64,000 nucleotides of DNA from Mycogone perniciosa (Eukaryota; Ascomycota; Sordariomycetes; Hypocreales; Hypocreaceae): the NCBI GenBank assembly GCA_025331125.1, contig JAOALB010000113.1, positions 124,001-188,000 on the forward strand. Reading direction: 5' to 3'. Made by a program: the position numbers and the translations under genes. Shown in pieces: positions 1 through 11,800 of the stretch. The notes under the pieces were generated by a model. The model searched no databases and was not told where the DNA came from. It saw nothing but the letters and a program-made list of their open reading frames with translations. Numbering within the stretch: the first letter of the stretch is position 1; each line of letters begins with the position of its first letter.

Positions 1-1004
1 AGCACGACGCTGAGCATGAGAAGAATGGTGCCCAGGGCCATGAGCAGGCGATACGCGCGGCCGCCAACGTAGTATTCGCACTCTTCGGTGCCCGAGTATA
101 ATTCCCGCGCGACGTCTTCCGAGCACCTGACCAGGACGAAGGCGCCTTCTCTTGTGCGGATCATGACGTCTCCCTTGGGGACTTCGTTTGTGTGTCTCCG
201 CTGCATGAGGATGGGGCGCCAGGAGGACGCGTAGCCCACGACGGTAGAGGCCAAGGAGATGAGGGAGATGGCGATGATGGCGGCGCCGTCCTGCCAGAAG
301 ACAGCGGCGATGAGGATAGAGGCGCTGAGGGCGCAGGAGAAGACGGAGAGGATGTGGATGGGCGAGAAGAGCTTTGCGGGAACGGCAGGGCGTTTGCCTG
401 TGACGGCCATGGTGCCGCTGGACAGCAGATCCTGCATCTTCTCTTTGGCAGTGGCGCGGCGACGCAGAGGCCCTATGTCCTCCTCGTTGAATTGGACGGT
501 TGTCGTTCTCGCTGGCCCAGACTCCAAGTCTTGCGGCGAGGAGGAATCAAGAGCAGAGGCCTTGCTAGGCCCCAGACGGGACTTGATCTTGGTAACCCAG
601 TTCTCAGCCTTGTGATGCGGATCATGCGGGCCACCACCCGTCACAGGGGGGAGCACCCCGTTTGCATGCTGAATCTCCAGGACCTTGAAGCTATACGGCG
701 CCAGGGCATCCAACGGCGTGATGATATTGGCGAAGAAGCCTATAGAGTCCAACGTCGTGCCACTGTAGACGCCGGCTAACTTGGCAAACGTCTCGGGCAG
801 ACGCGTCGGCCGCGAGGGCTTGAGCAGGGCCTGAGGCGCGGGCAGAAGACGCGGGAGCATGCAGAGGAGAGAGGCCGTGATGGTTTGGGAGTGTTCGGCC
901 ATGGAGGACTCGCCTATGACGGCGAGAAGGGTGACGACGTCGAGGGACCAGTTGCTTTTGACGTCGGGGAACCATTTCCAGTCCGGATCGCCTGGTTCGG
1001 CCAT
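1..1004 (-). CDS. Conserved fungal membrane protein, 3' part off the window
   Basis: An uninterrupted reading frame starts at the ATG at 1004 (MAEPGDPDWKW) and runs to the left edge without a stop, so only about 334 N-terminal residues are visible. Residues 1 to about 200 are soluble and Pro/Ala/Ser-rich. Two strongly hydrophobic stretches follow, at about 232-250 and 253-270 (ILSVFSCALSASILIAAVFW, then AIIAISLISLASTVVGYA). After them comes a conserved-looking block (GDVMIRTREGAFVLVRCSED, residues about 285-305), and a further membrane segment begins at the window edge. I recognise the type as a conserved fungal protein of unknown function, with no enzymatic motif visible. The start is the first in-frame ATG. 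Introns in the missing part cannot be excluded. Confidence 0.75.
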   Translation of the reverse strand, partial: MAEPGDPDWKWFPDVKSNWSLDVVTLLAVIGESSMAEHSQTITASLLCMLPRLLPAPQALLKPSRPTRLPETFAKLAGVYSGTTLDSIGFFANIITPLDALAPYSFKVLEIQHANGVLPPVTGGGPHDPHHKAENWVTKIKSRLGPSKASALDSSSPQDLESGPARTTTVQFNEEDIGPLRRRATAKEKMQDLLSSGTMAVTGKRPAVPAKLFSPIHILSVFSCALSASILIAAVFWQDGAAIIAISLISLASTVVGYASSWRPILMQRRHTNEVPKGDVMIRTREGAFVLVRCSEDVARELYSGTEECEYYVGGRAYRLLMALGTILLMLSVV

Positions 1005-1767
1005 GACGTGTTTGTTATATGAGGTTGTTGAGCTTTGATATAGGACGCGCAACAGGTGAGTATTCGTGAGACAGATAGTATGTCAGAAACGTGTGTTGGC
1101 GCGCGAAGAAAAACTTCGACTATTTGTCCAAGCGATAGATAATAAACTACCTAGTATGATGAAAGGGGTAAAAAACGAGTACTCTGTAATTGCCCCATCA
1201 ACCCAAAACAGAGAGAAGCCTGCATAAAGAACATGGGAGCCTGGCAGTTTTTATGGCCTCTGCGAATAGCACCCAATTTTTCCTATGGCTCTCGCAGGGG
1301 GGGCTATGCTGACAACGTCGTAACTGAATTGGTGGCTCAGCTCATATACATAAATATCACTACTGCAGGTCAACAGGTCCAGAATGCAAATAATAATTAA
1401 CAACTACACGTGTTGTGGTTTTCTTTTCAACCGCCCGCACACCGAAAAAGAGGCTCGTGTTCATGCTTTTTGTCTATGCGAGGACGGGTTTCGGGATTGA
1501 TTCGATGGCGGCCTTTCTTAGTCGGCGGGATATTAGTCGCTGTGGCGTTTTGGGCGGCTATGTGGCTTTACCTGATGGGAAGACAAGGCTCGCTTCAAGT
1601 CATGTAGACGCAGGAAAAGACGTGAACTGAATCGCTTCGTTTTGATTCGAGATCTACCGTAGAAAGTCATAAGCCCCATTCCGTCAAAAAACGCCCTCTC
1701 GTCAAATTCATCCCGACATCCGAACCGAATACGCCCCTTGGGAAGTGATGCCATTATCGCTTCTGAG
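1005..1767. other. Intergenic, upstream of the left-edge gene and 3' of the deaminase gene
   Basis: This 763 bp stretch should hold the promoter of the left-edge gene and the 3' UTR of the ADA2-like gene. Small open frames at 1410-1630 and 1533-1817 lack recognisable composition or homology. I see no RNA gene or repeat. Confidence 0.5.
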
Positions 1768-3850
1768 TCACAACGCCATTCTCTCACTCTCTTCTTCTTC
1801 TTCCTTTGCATCGCCATAAGTATTCACAACCCAGTCCAGGAACTCTTCCCATAGAAGCACCCACTTCTGCATCATCATTGTCCTCTCCACGTCACTTAGA
1901 CACGCATGCTCTATACTCCACAGGGCGAGCTGCTTCCACCCATACAGGCCCATGTCAGCCTTGCCAACCATGACCTGATAAAAATCGTGCGACAATGAAG
2001 ATCTAGCATGGCCATTAGTTAAACTACCTCTCTCTTAAAAAAGGGGGGCGAGAAGACCAACCTGAAAAGAGCCCCGTTGTCCGAACTCACCGTGCAGTGG
2101 ACGTTATTCGCCAGCAGCTGATACATGGCATGCCCACTCACTCTTGGCGTCAGCCCCAGAATCTCATTCGATATGGGACACAGCTCCAGGCAGACACCCT
2201 GCGCCTTCATGAGCTGCATAATGTACGGGTGCTTTGCCAGAGCGAAGCCATGCCCGATGCGCTTCGATCCCAGGAGCAGCGCGTCGACCAGGTTGCCGTC
2301 TGTATCGGTGCCCATGTCTAACGTCTCGCCGCAGTGGAAGAGAAATGGAATATCGATATTTTCTGTGTTGCATTTCTTTTTGAACTCGAGGAGTTGGGGA
2401 ATAAAGTCCTTTATGGGTTTGCCTTTAGACTCTTCACCGACGAGGTCGAAACCTTTTTGACATGTTAGTGCTTGAATGCGTTAGGGGATTTGTTGGTTTA
2501 CATACCGGCTATCCATTCCGGCCATTTCTTCTTGAACTGAAGACACTCATTCAGCGCCTCTTGAACGTCCGTGGGTTGCATTGACCGTGGCGTGCAATAT
2601 ATGACCTTGAGGCCACCAAAGAACCGGCCTTTTCTCTCCATCTCCGCCTGAAAGTCCTCCACCTCTTGGATGATAAGTTTCATGATGCCCTCATTATTAA
2701 TGGGCCCGCTCCCATCATCGCGGTAGAGCTGGTTGCTCATCATAAAGTTTGGTCGTATCTCGGCGTATTGGATATTGTCCCGGACAAAGTCCTCCAGGCA
2801 CAAGCGTGTGTATTTCCTGTATGCTGTTTCGTAATTGAACAGGCCCTTCATCATCCGTGTGCGCCCGTTGAACTTTTCCCACGCCCTATGTGAAGTGTCA
2901 GACGTGTTAAACCTCTGAAAGAAATGACGTGTTGGAGCTTACCCAGCCGCTGTTTGCAGAATATTATGTGTCTCCTCCTCTTCAAAGATGAGTTTTCGTA
3001 ATAACCACTCATCAGCGCCAGCCCGCGTGTAATGCCGCGGAAATATTCTCAGAAATTCGGAGAGTTTCATAGTTTGCCGGGGCTCATAACTTGCTGAGAA
3101 TAGATCCCCAGGCCTCTCCATGTTCTCACTCATTATCGAAAACTGTATCTCACACTTATCGTAGTTCTCATAGTCGTGGTTAGGTATCAGGGGTACGTTA
3201 CTCGTGATGAACATGCGCGGCATGGTCTTCGCAATATCCAGGAGCACGTTGGGGGGTAGACAGGCGTTGAAGTGAATATGGAGATGTCCTCCCTTGGGCA
3301 TCCTGGAGACGACGTCGAACAGCTCCGTCCGATCAATCAGATCGACATTGGATAGGAAATGATCGCCTGCGAATCTGGGGTGTAGTTGTCCACCATGGCC
3401 TCTCCGGGGCTTCGCACAGCCATATATACGTGATGCATCGCGACGCTTCAGTGTGTGAATGATGTCTTCCACCCGCTTCTCCTTATCCGAAGCCCGTGCC
3501 CGACAACGATGATCAAACGACAGTGTATTCTCACGCTCGACGATCCGCCTTCGCAGTTTCTCATACTCGACCTCATCCGGGACGGCATTCGTGAAATGAG
3601 AGAGACCGCCGGAATTGACGTCGGTCCGCCCCGCAAAGCCCCCGGTCTGCCGGCCGGCCACGCCCGAATCGTGTGCCTCAATCAGCCTCCGCGCCGCGGC
3701 CATGTCGCTTTCGCTGTCTTCGCAAGGATCGCTGTGGCGCGTGCGCTTGGGGGGGCGCTGGTCTGCATTGATGTGGTTGTTGTGATTGTTGCGCGACATT
3801 GTGGCGCTTTTGGATTTGAGTCTCCTGGGGATGGAGAATCGAGGTCCCAT
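1768..3850 (-). CDS. Adenosine deaminase-related (ADA2/CECR1-like) metallo-hydrolase
   Basis: Four exons (3850-2943, 2885-2506, 2452-2062, 2002-1768) separated by GT-AG introns of 57, 53 and 59 bp give 637 residues. The C-terminal two thirds form an amidohydrolase of the adenosine/AMP deaminase superfamily. The zinc motif HIH is at 191-193 within MPKGGHLHIH, the HxGE motif is FHCGE at 468-472, IGHG follows, then CPISNEIL, and the metal aspartate D554 lies in SSDNGALF. In this fold the first Asp binds Zn and the next residue, normally Asp, contacts the substrate ring. Here the next residue is Asn555. The family deaminates adenosine or related substrates. The first ~150 residues are low-complexity and charged with no clear secretion signal, so an intracellular role is likely. 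A downstream ATG (Met18) is an alternative start. Substrate is not predictable from sequence. Confidence 0.88.
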
Positions 3851-3954
3851 GAGGGAGACTGGTGATGAGGTTGATGGGGATGAGTAATGGGAGTAAGAAG
3901 CGCAGATAAATCAGATATTATTATAACAGATTTGTCTCCGTCTGGTGTGTTGAT

Positions 3955-3974
3955 GAGTGAGTGAGTGAGTGAGT
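3955..3974. repeat. (GAGT)5 microsatellite
   Basis: Five perfect tandem copies of GAGT lie about 105 bp upstream of the deaminase start codon, probably in its promoter or leader. Confidence 0.9.
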
Positions 3975-5326
3975 GTCGATATGATGAGTTCGGCTCTGTC
4001 TGCACTCTTCCGTCGCGAGTTGATGTTCCATAACAGCGGAAAACACTCCATTTATGTAGTAGATCACAGAGTAGCGGTCGCAAATGAGGCCATTCTCAGA
4101 TGCCCGAGGCAGCGCAAGGAGATTCCTCTAGGAGCGGCAGCGTGGAGATCAGATGTCGTGCGCGAGGCTGAGATCGATGAGTTGGCCAACACTTACATTA
4201 ATACAGCCTTGGCCATAAGTATCTCCACCAGATAGCAAGCACCATACCCCTCTCTCTGATACACCTTGGCGTTTGCTTTGGTTTGTCTCGGTCACTAAGT
4301 GTTGATCGATCGTGTTGGCTCGTTCGGATTATTATCACCGACTGACAGTTGAATGGCCGAAGGGCTGTGTTAAGACAGGGCCACCCAACGTGCAGACCGC
4401 TAGCGTATGGATTCCAGGCCTCCGAGTGCCTAACCAATAGCGCCTTTCCACTATGGGGAAGCTCTGAAGATGTCACTGCCGCAAGGCAATTTTCTGGGCA
4501 TTCTTGATTATGAATCGAATATGTGTAGGAAGTACTCGTACGAAGTATATAGATACTCTGTACTCCGTAGTTTTATTGGATTGCTGGAATATACATTTAG
4601 CTCAGGCCTCAACCTCAACCACATACTAGCCAGGAATCTACCTACGCCGACTTTTCCTTTCTTTGTCTTCACCTCTCCGATTTCGATATATTATCAATAG
4701 TTTGCGCCTTCAAAGGCTGATTAGGGCGGCAGGGCACGAGAGCATGTGGCGGATGGACTGCTAGCTTCACGATAGTATCCACGATTCCACGTACCCTTAG
4801 ATCAACCTCTTCAGGATCCATCCATACGATGTGGGCCTAAGGTCCCTTGCATAATAGTGGAAGGATTCACGAACGATCCAATGGAAATCCTGCAATAAGT
4901 TGTATTAGCAACTACAACTCCTGATGGTAGGACTTTTGAAGCTTCATATCAAAAACATCGAGGCTGTACACAATCGTCATCTCGCATCTCACCGAGAAAA
5001 ATATCTCTTTGATGACATCGATCCATCACCTTGGACATGGTAGCCAATCGCTTTCTGAAGCGAAATGCAACTATTATCAATGTCTCGGGAAGCCCAACAA
5101 TCCTCCAGGCTCCAACTCGTACAGCCACTCATCTGTGTATGCATCTCCATCGATTCTTGGTAGCCCATCAAGGGTCTTCATTCTCATCTATATCCATTGG
5201 TACCAACACTGCAAGCCTGTCTCACCAATATGCCACGGGGCCGTCCTAAAAACAAGACAAAAAGAATCAGCCCTGGCGTATCTACGGATTACGACCTTTT
5301 ATTCCTAAATCGGACAGCCCATGTAT

Positions 5327-5333
5327 AAAAAAA
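5327..5333 (-). terminator. Pol III T-run terminator of tRNA-Lys
   Basis: Seven consecutive A on the plus strand read as seven T on the minus strand. They begin 6 nt after the tRNA 3' end, the usual position and form of an RNA polymerase III terminator. Confidence 0.8.
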
Positions 5334-5339
5334 GAAACG

Positions 5340-5413
5340 CGCCCGAGGGGGGGCTCGAACCCCCAGCCTTGCGGTTAAAAGCCGCACGCTCTGGCCAATT
5401 GAGCTACCCGGGC
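5340..5413 (-). tRNA. tRNA-Lys (anticodon UUU)
   Basis: A full cloverleaf of 74 nt can be folded. The 7-bp acceptor stem is GCCCGGG with CTCGGGC (one G-U pair), followed by the D arm GCTC/GAGC. The anticodon stem TGCGG/CCGCA has loop CTTTTAA, so the anticodon is TTT (Lys, AAA/AAG codons). The variable loop is 5 nt, the T arm is GGGGG-TTCGAGC-CCCCC, and the discriminator base is G. No intron is present and CCA is not encoded. The gene is isolated, and a T-run terminator follows it. Confidence 0.96.
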
Positions 5414-6257
5414 CACTCGAATAGAGCCGGCAGCTGAGCTTAATAAATCGCACCATAAAGCCATCGAACGCACCTACGCACAGAGCTAAACCCAAAACAG
5501 CTTGAGACAAGTGGAAGCCTAAATGGACAAGACAACAACAAGGGGAACGTGAAGATTTGTTGGTGAATTAGGCATTCTCACTCAATATCGAAATAGAGGG
5601 TGGACATGTGAAAATCAGACCAGAGCTTAGGCGCACACACTCAGCTCCCCTTGACCGCATCATGAATCACACACATGCTCATCAACGAAGAAGCAGCCAC
5701 CAAAGCGATTCCCATGATCTATCGCGAGCCCTTCATATGTGAAATTGACGAAGCCAGGCATCTCACCTCATGACTGGGCACTATGAGTTTGCCAAGGGAG
5801 AGGGAAGAATGCCTCGAGTAGCTCAGCCTCACAATCCTCATCCCACGTCCCATCCCTTCTTACCAACGAAGCGACTGACCAACATAGTGTTGTAAACTTG
5901 ATCCCCTGGTACGCCTATGGGTCCGAAAGAGTTAGTAGAAGATATAGACAAGGCATCCCCATTCGATAGCAAGACGAGGAAACACAATCTGCCAAAAATC
6001 ACACCAACAGACTCGGCCTCTTTGATCCGAATCACGCAACACATCCTATCACCAACGAAAGCAACCAACGTGTCAGCATAATACTAGTCCCTCATTTCGA
6101 CAAACTTAGTGGGACATAGGTGTTCGTTACAGAAAACGCCTAGACTAGGTAATTCCGCCTCCCTTGACATCAGGCTATCAACATGTTGTCTCATGAGCAT
6201 CCCGTCATCAAACAACTCTCTCAACCAGCATCTTGTGACATTCATTGAACCTCCCCA
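5414..6257. other. Intergenic, tRNA to small basic protein gene
   Basis: 844 bp that should include the 3' UTR of the gene ending at 6258. An open frame of 76 codons at 5838-6068 has no supporting features. Nothing else is recognised. Confidence 0.45.
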
Positions 6258-6805
6258 TCAATCCTCGGCATCTGCCGAATCAGATGCCTCAGCACCATTG
6301 TCCTTCGGCTTGGCCTTAGTCTCCTAAAACATGGCGTTAGTCCCTGTGATTCTCTCGACAAATGGTTGCCGAGGGCCTCGAAGCGAGAGGATAGTTCAAC
6401 TCAAAAGGTGGCATAGCTACCACCTATGAAGCCCGTGAGAGAGTCATACCTTGCCAGGAGTCTTCGCGCCCCCGGCCGCCTTCTTCTCGACCTTTTTCTC
6501 GGTCTTGGCGTCCTTCGTCTTCACTCGTCATTAGCATCACAGCCACCTCCAAGCCCAAATCTTGCGCAGATAACTAAACAAGATCTCACCTTGGTTCCCG
6601 CAGCAGCGCCCTTCTTCGCCGACAGTGGCTTCTTGCTCACACCCGTCGGCTTCGCCCCCTTGCCGGCAGCAGCAGTCGTCGTCGTCGTTGTCGTCTTTTT
6701 CACCTTGGGCTTGGTGTTGCGCACCGTCGCAGGGGCCGTATCAGGCGTGGTGAAGACGCGCGGCTTGGAGTTGCCGGTCTGCGAGCGGGTTCCCTCACGG
6801 ACCAT
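6258..6805 (-). CDS. Small Lys/Ala/Thr-rich basic protein
   Basis: Three exons (6805-6590, 6518-6450, 6323-6258) encode 116 residues. Both introns (71 and 126 bp, donors GTGAGA and GTATGA) fall in phase 0, so each exon is a whole number of codons. The start lies in a good context (CCATCATGG) and begins MVREGTRSQTGNSKPRVF. The N-terminal block ending in TPDTAPA looks like a conserved fungal motif. It is followed by a threonine run, then Lys/Ala repeats resembling linker-histone or nucleolar tails (AKKGAAAGTK, KTEKKVEKKAAGG). The C-terminus turns acidic (SADAED). No globular domain is visible. A chromatin or RNA-binding role is only a guess from composition. Confidence 0.72.
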
Positions 6806-8882
6806 GATGGCGGCGCGCTTGAAGATATGAGTTCTCAGGGAGTGAGTGAATCTTATACCATACATCAGCTACCTCGTCTTCTTCGCTCTGTCGCTGCGTG
6901 TGCGCCACGTGGGGGAAAGTATCACTCGTCGCGAATGTGCTTCAGAATCATTATCACTCCTCAGCTCGTCGCCATGGACTGGCCGCCCCGAAGCGCGACA
7001 GAAGCTCAGGTCTAGGATCGACGATGCGAAGGAACGGAAACAAGGGTGTGTACTTCGTAAATGCGTAGGAGATGCGATCAACAACCTACCTCGAGATCAA
7101 TAGACTGGGCTTCTCCTCTTCTCTTACGCAACACGCGACTGACTCAGATCAGGCTGCCGGTAGATAGGAGATGGCAGAATCTCGCAGCCTAGGCGCTCTC
7201 CGTTGGCAATTGTTTACGAGACAGTGTTCGCTCCCGGGAAAAGAGGAGGGGGAGGGGAGGACAAAAGCCACAAGAGCCAAGCAGACGAGCTGGTGAGAGG
7301 AGGGTGAGAAAAGAGGAGGAAATGACCAGCAGTTGGGATCAGATGGGGGACGAGACATGGGAGCATAGCAGCACTCAGCAAGTTTGCTGGCGCGCTGCTG
7401 ACAACAACAATAACCGCTGCTGCAGCGTCACATGGGGCCTAAAAGCCGCCATAGGAACAGCGGGCATACGACGCCTACAGCGCCAAATACAGCGGCCCGT
7501 TCCAGAACGATAGCGGAAGCCTTGACGAAATCATAACAAACCGGGGTAAATGAAGGCGGTTTGTTTGAAGCGGGCGGTTTTTGCTTGCGCCACTTGTGTG
7601 CTGGTGTTACTCCTCTGTAAATTGCCATGAAAATGGGCGTATAAAGGGCGAGTTTTAATTGGGTGGAGAGTTGGGACTGCGCCTCGGCTTATATAATCCA
7701 ATCATTTAGCCCGCAACTCACCGTTTAAGACGTTTCTACGACGTACTTTGATACGGATTACTCCGTACATAACTGTCGACCGTTTCTTACCCTAATCTAC
7801 CTACTGGTCAGTCACTATCTCAAAACATATTCTCACACTACAGCACACGTACCATATATTAAAAACAGCCTCTCAACCTACTCCAGTGAGGTTAAACTAG
7901 TGAAAACTTTTTAAATTGTTAAACTACATGATCATGAAAATGGAGAGGCCACAGAAATAGAAGGACATAGACTCCAGGGTAAAGACAACTCGATATCACA
8001 AGTCAATTCCACACACAAGTATATGATTGTCTTCAGAATAGTCAACTCTGGTGAACCTGATAGGTAGAAAGATTAATTGTAAATGACGATCGATCATGAG
8101 AAAGGTGTGCTGTGAAGAAGAGAAGAGCCATCTTGAAGGTTGAGAGACGAATTTCACGTGTACATTCATGTCCTTCCGGTTGGTACGTTACCTCATTCAC
8201 CACCCCAATACATATGTATAAAAAATGTACTACACTGTTCAAGCGGGTTCCATTCCCCTTGCTACCTGCATCATCTGTTTCGTTCACAGGATATGGCAAA
8301 AGTGTAGGGAGATTGCTATAGTAAAGAGTGTGGCATTAACTAAGGTCCATCCAAACCCGTGACAACCTTTAAAGGTCTGCTACAACTAGCCTTTATTAAC
8401 CTGGCTCTATAGCTGTATAAACACTTGTTTCTTACCCATAATAGGATTATATCTTAAAAACGTCAGTCACTTCTCCTTTGCTTTCATTACAACATACATT
8501 GCTTTCGTCAAACATGAATACTCTACAACTATGGAAGAAACCATGCTCTTCTCTCATGCTTGGGTGTTGAAGCCCCAAAGCTCATCATAGACTCATGGCG
8601 ACACCCCTCTATCCATTCATGCCGTGATGATAGTCATGAAAATTCTTTGTCGCACACAAAGTGTACACGCACACCAGCCGAACCAAGCCCGGATAATCAC
8701 ACCGTGAAATCTTTTTTACCTTTACACCTCTGCCCTGTCCATGCCTCATGCACCATGCCGCCGAACCATGACTTCAACCAAGTGCTAACAATCCAACACG
8801 GGCCCAATCCGAGATGCATCTAGTATACCGCAGAATAAGGGGCTTACCCTATGAGTGATTTCTTACAACAGCAAGTGCCCGC
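6806..8882. other. Intergenic, 2.1 kb
   Basis: Promoter and leader of the small basic protein gene on the left, and the 3' region of BLM10 on the right. One exact TACTCCGTA motif is at 7759-7767. Open frames here (for example 8042-8299 and 8560-8823) lack coding character. No RNA gene or transposon feature was recognised. Confidence 0.45.
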
Positions 8883-11800
8883 TCAGGCAAAGTAGCTCTT
8901 CCACAAAACACCCTCCAGATCTTCAAGTTGCTCCTGTGTGAAGTACTGTTGAGAGTTAGCATTCCGTTATCCTATTCAGCTCAAGGAGAGTCTCACCTTT
9001 TGATCAACAGACCAACTGTCCTGTCTCGTTTTCTTGAATTCGCTCAGTATGGCCTTTGTTGCTTTGCCTATCACTCCAGCGTCGCCAGCAGCCCGTCGTG
9101 CCAGCGTAGCCAGCACTTCTGGCATCCACTTCGGAGGTGGAGTGGCATATGGGAACGCCTCTATCAAGGCACCAAGACCCAAGATGGCCGCGTGCCTCCG
9201 CGTGATTTGCTTGTGCACATCAACGGGCGTATCTGTCCCAGGTAGCCTGGGGCCGCGCTTCGGCATCGGATTCTGGTCCAGCTCAGTCTCGAAGCGGCGC
9301 TTGAGACGTTCAATCATCGGGTCTCGGATACGCTGCGAAGAGCAGCGAATCATACCGGCGAGCGTTGTGGCTGCACATGCACGAACCTCGAGCTGAGGAT
9401 CGCCAAGCATGTCTGACACTGTATTGACGAGCAGGTCCCGCTGCGGCTCCTCTGTCAAGAATATGCGCCGGAAGTAGATGACTTGCATATTGACAAGTGA
9501 CCGCAGACGTTGATGCCAGCTCGCAGCTGTCCTACCGAGTCGGACGAGTCCCTCGATAAATTCAGCATCCTCGCCATCCCGGAAGGAGATGTTGGGTAGA
9601 TGACGGTACACATGATACGCAATCTTCATTAGCTCGGGATCCTCTTTAACGTCCATCATGTGGAGGAGCTGTTCCATGAACGGCGTCGCGAAGAATGGTA
9701 CCAATTGAGTACACTCGTGCGACGAAAGCGTGCAGTCGAGCCACATCAGCACTGTCTTCGAACCACACGTATACGCTGATTGTGTCTGCTGTCCTGGAGG
9801 TCGCTCAAGACGCCACTTCTCAAGCCGGCCAAAAACATCCTTGATTATTGAAGCAAATTCCTCAGAGGCTTGATATGGTCGAATACCGATTGATGAAGCC
9901 GCCTTGTTGGCCTCAAGCAGCTTGGTGACATTCTCAAACGACTCATGATACCGGGTTTTGTGGATAACCGACAAGACTCGACCGATTGCCTCACGCACAG
10001 CCTTGTAAGGGTGGTCAATATGGGCTAAGAAGTCTTCCAGAATCGGTTGGTCATGGCGGAAATGCCATCCAGCGTCTGCTATAATAAACTCAAGCAGCTG
10101 AACCTTGGAGGACTCCTTGAACGCGGCATTTGATGATATATCCAGACGGAATGTCCTTAAACCATCCACAATTTCATGTGATCGTCGCGGATCCTTGGAA
10201 TCCAAAACGAGGTGCAAACAGGTAAGCCAGTACTGAAGATTCTCCGGCGTCAGGTCATCGGCAAAAACCTTCAAAGCCATTGGGGCTGCGAACGCCCAAA
10301 CACGGTTCCGCATCTCTGGCGGATCATCGCTAGACCCTGCTAACAATGCACCAAGAATCTCCGACGTTGCGCGGTGCTGGTGCTTGTCGTTTCCATCCCC
10401 ATACACCTCCTCGGTCAGCTCCTTAATATCCTCCAAGGTGGCGGCAGTTTTGCCATAGTGCATGAGATCAAAAACGTGCATCAGAAGGTAGACATTGCTC
10501 ATGCGGAATCTATCCGTGTTTGCATCTCGTGGTTCCTGTTTGAGGTACTCAAAGCACTGAGCAAACCACTCCTTGGTTAAGATCTGGCCCATCTGATCAC
10601 GCACTGCCCTTTCAACCTCATCGTACGAATCAAATGGAAGAGGGCGAGCCCTGAATGCAGTGAACTTCTTGCCCCAAACCAACCACCCGGGATGGTCAGC
10701 GTCCACCATGTACTCTGCTCCCTCGGGCTCCTGGAAAGCGTCAAGGAATTTCTTTGTAAACTCCGCATCGCCATTCTTGACAGGAATCTCTATTCTATTT
10801 CTATCACCAACCTCCTTCTCAAGTAGGTAGTTGCGATAATCATGGCCATATACTGCTCGCATATCGACAGTCGTAAATATGGCCGTAAAGGCACTGAGGT
10901 AGTATCCTCTTAGGCCCGGATGTGGGTCAATCGCTCCCTTGGCGACAAGGTCCACGAACTCGGTCGGTGCAATGGTGTCGAAACGGAGACACAGGTTTGT
11001 AGCAAATATAGCACACCGTGTCGCTATCTTCCAATGAGCACCGTGCGCTCGTTTTGTCAACTCCAACCCAAGAGCAGCCTTGGACTCTTCCACCTTCTCC
11101 CGTCTCTGTAATACGAATTGATGCCGAGTGTTGATTGCAGAGGACATGTCTCCAGTCGGCTTAATCGTGTCAAGCAAGGTCTTGTCGACAAGAATGGTTC
11201 GCTCAAACGGTTTGCCAAACTCAATTAGTGAGTATAATGCTTGTGAGCCCAGATTCTGGATAGAAGGCTTGTCAATGCCCGCCGTCTCGATATACAGACG
11301 CATTGCTTCAGGGGCGAATCTCCAATCCCTGATGAGGGTTCTCATCAAGGACGTAAACAACAGGGAGTATATAGCACCCTTGATTCTGTCGTGATCGTTC
11401 TCTGCTAGGGCTTTTCGGAAGCCCTCTAGAAGCACAGGGATCACCAAGGGCTTGCCGCCAACGAGTACCTTCAGTGACGAATCCTGAGCACTTTGCGCAA
11501 CGCGGCGAACATCAGCGTATGAAGAAAGACATGACTGGGCAAGATCAAGCAACAGTCGCTTATCTAACTCGCTCTTTTGCCTAGCCGATGCATTGTGTTT
11601 CATGCGAAGCATCTGGTATGCTTCGGCGCGCTTGATTAGTAGAGGACGAGGATATACCTTCCTCAACCCTTTGACCTTGAAGGCTGCAATGTCAGATTTA
11701 TACAGCCTCACGTGTCTTTCAAGTGGGTGTGCAGATCGCTCGATCCCAACATCCGTAAGCCACGTCCGGTAGGCAGAGTAGAGCGTGGTGAAGCAGTCGA

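Larger units (their letters stand above)
3851..5339. other. Intergenic between deaminase and tRNA-Lys
   Basis: About 1.5 kb without a supportable gene. It holds the deaminase promoter, a short GAGT tandem repeat near 3955, one copy of the TACTCCGTA motif at 4561-4569, and the Pol III terminator of the tRNA at the right end. Short open frames at 4470-4700 and 4989-5308 look random. Confidence 0.5.
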
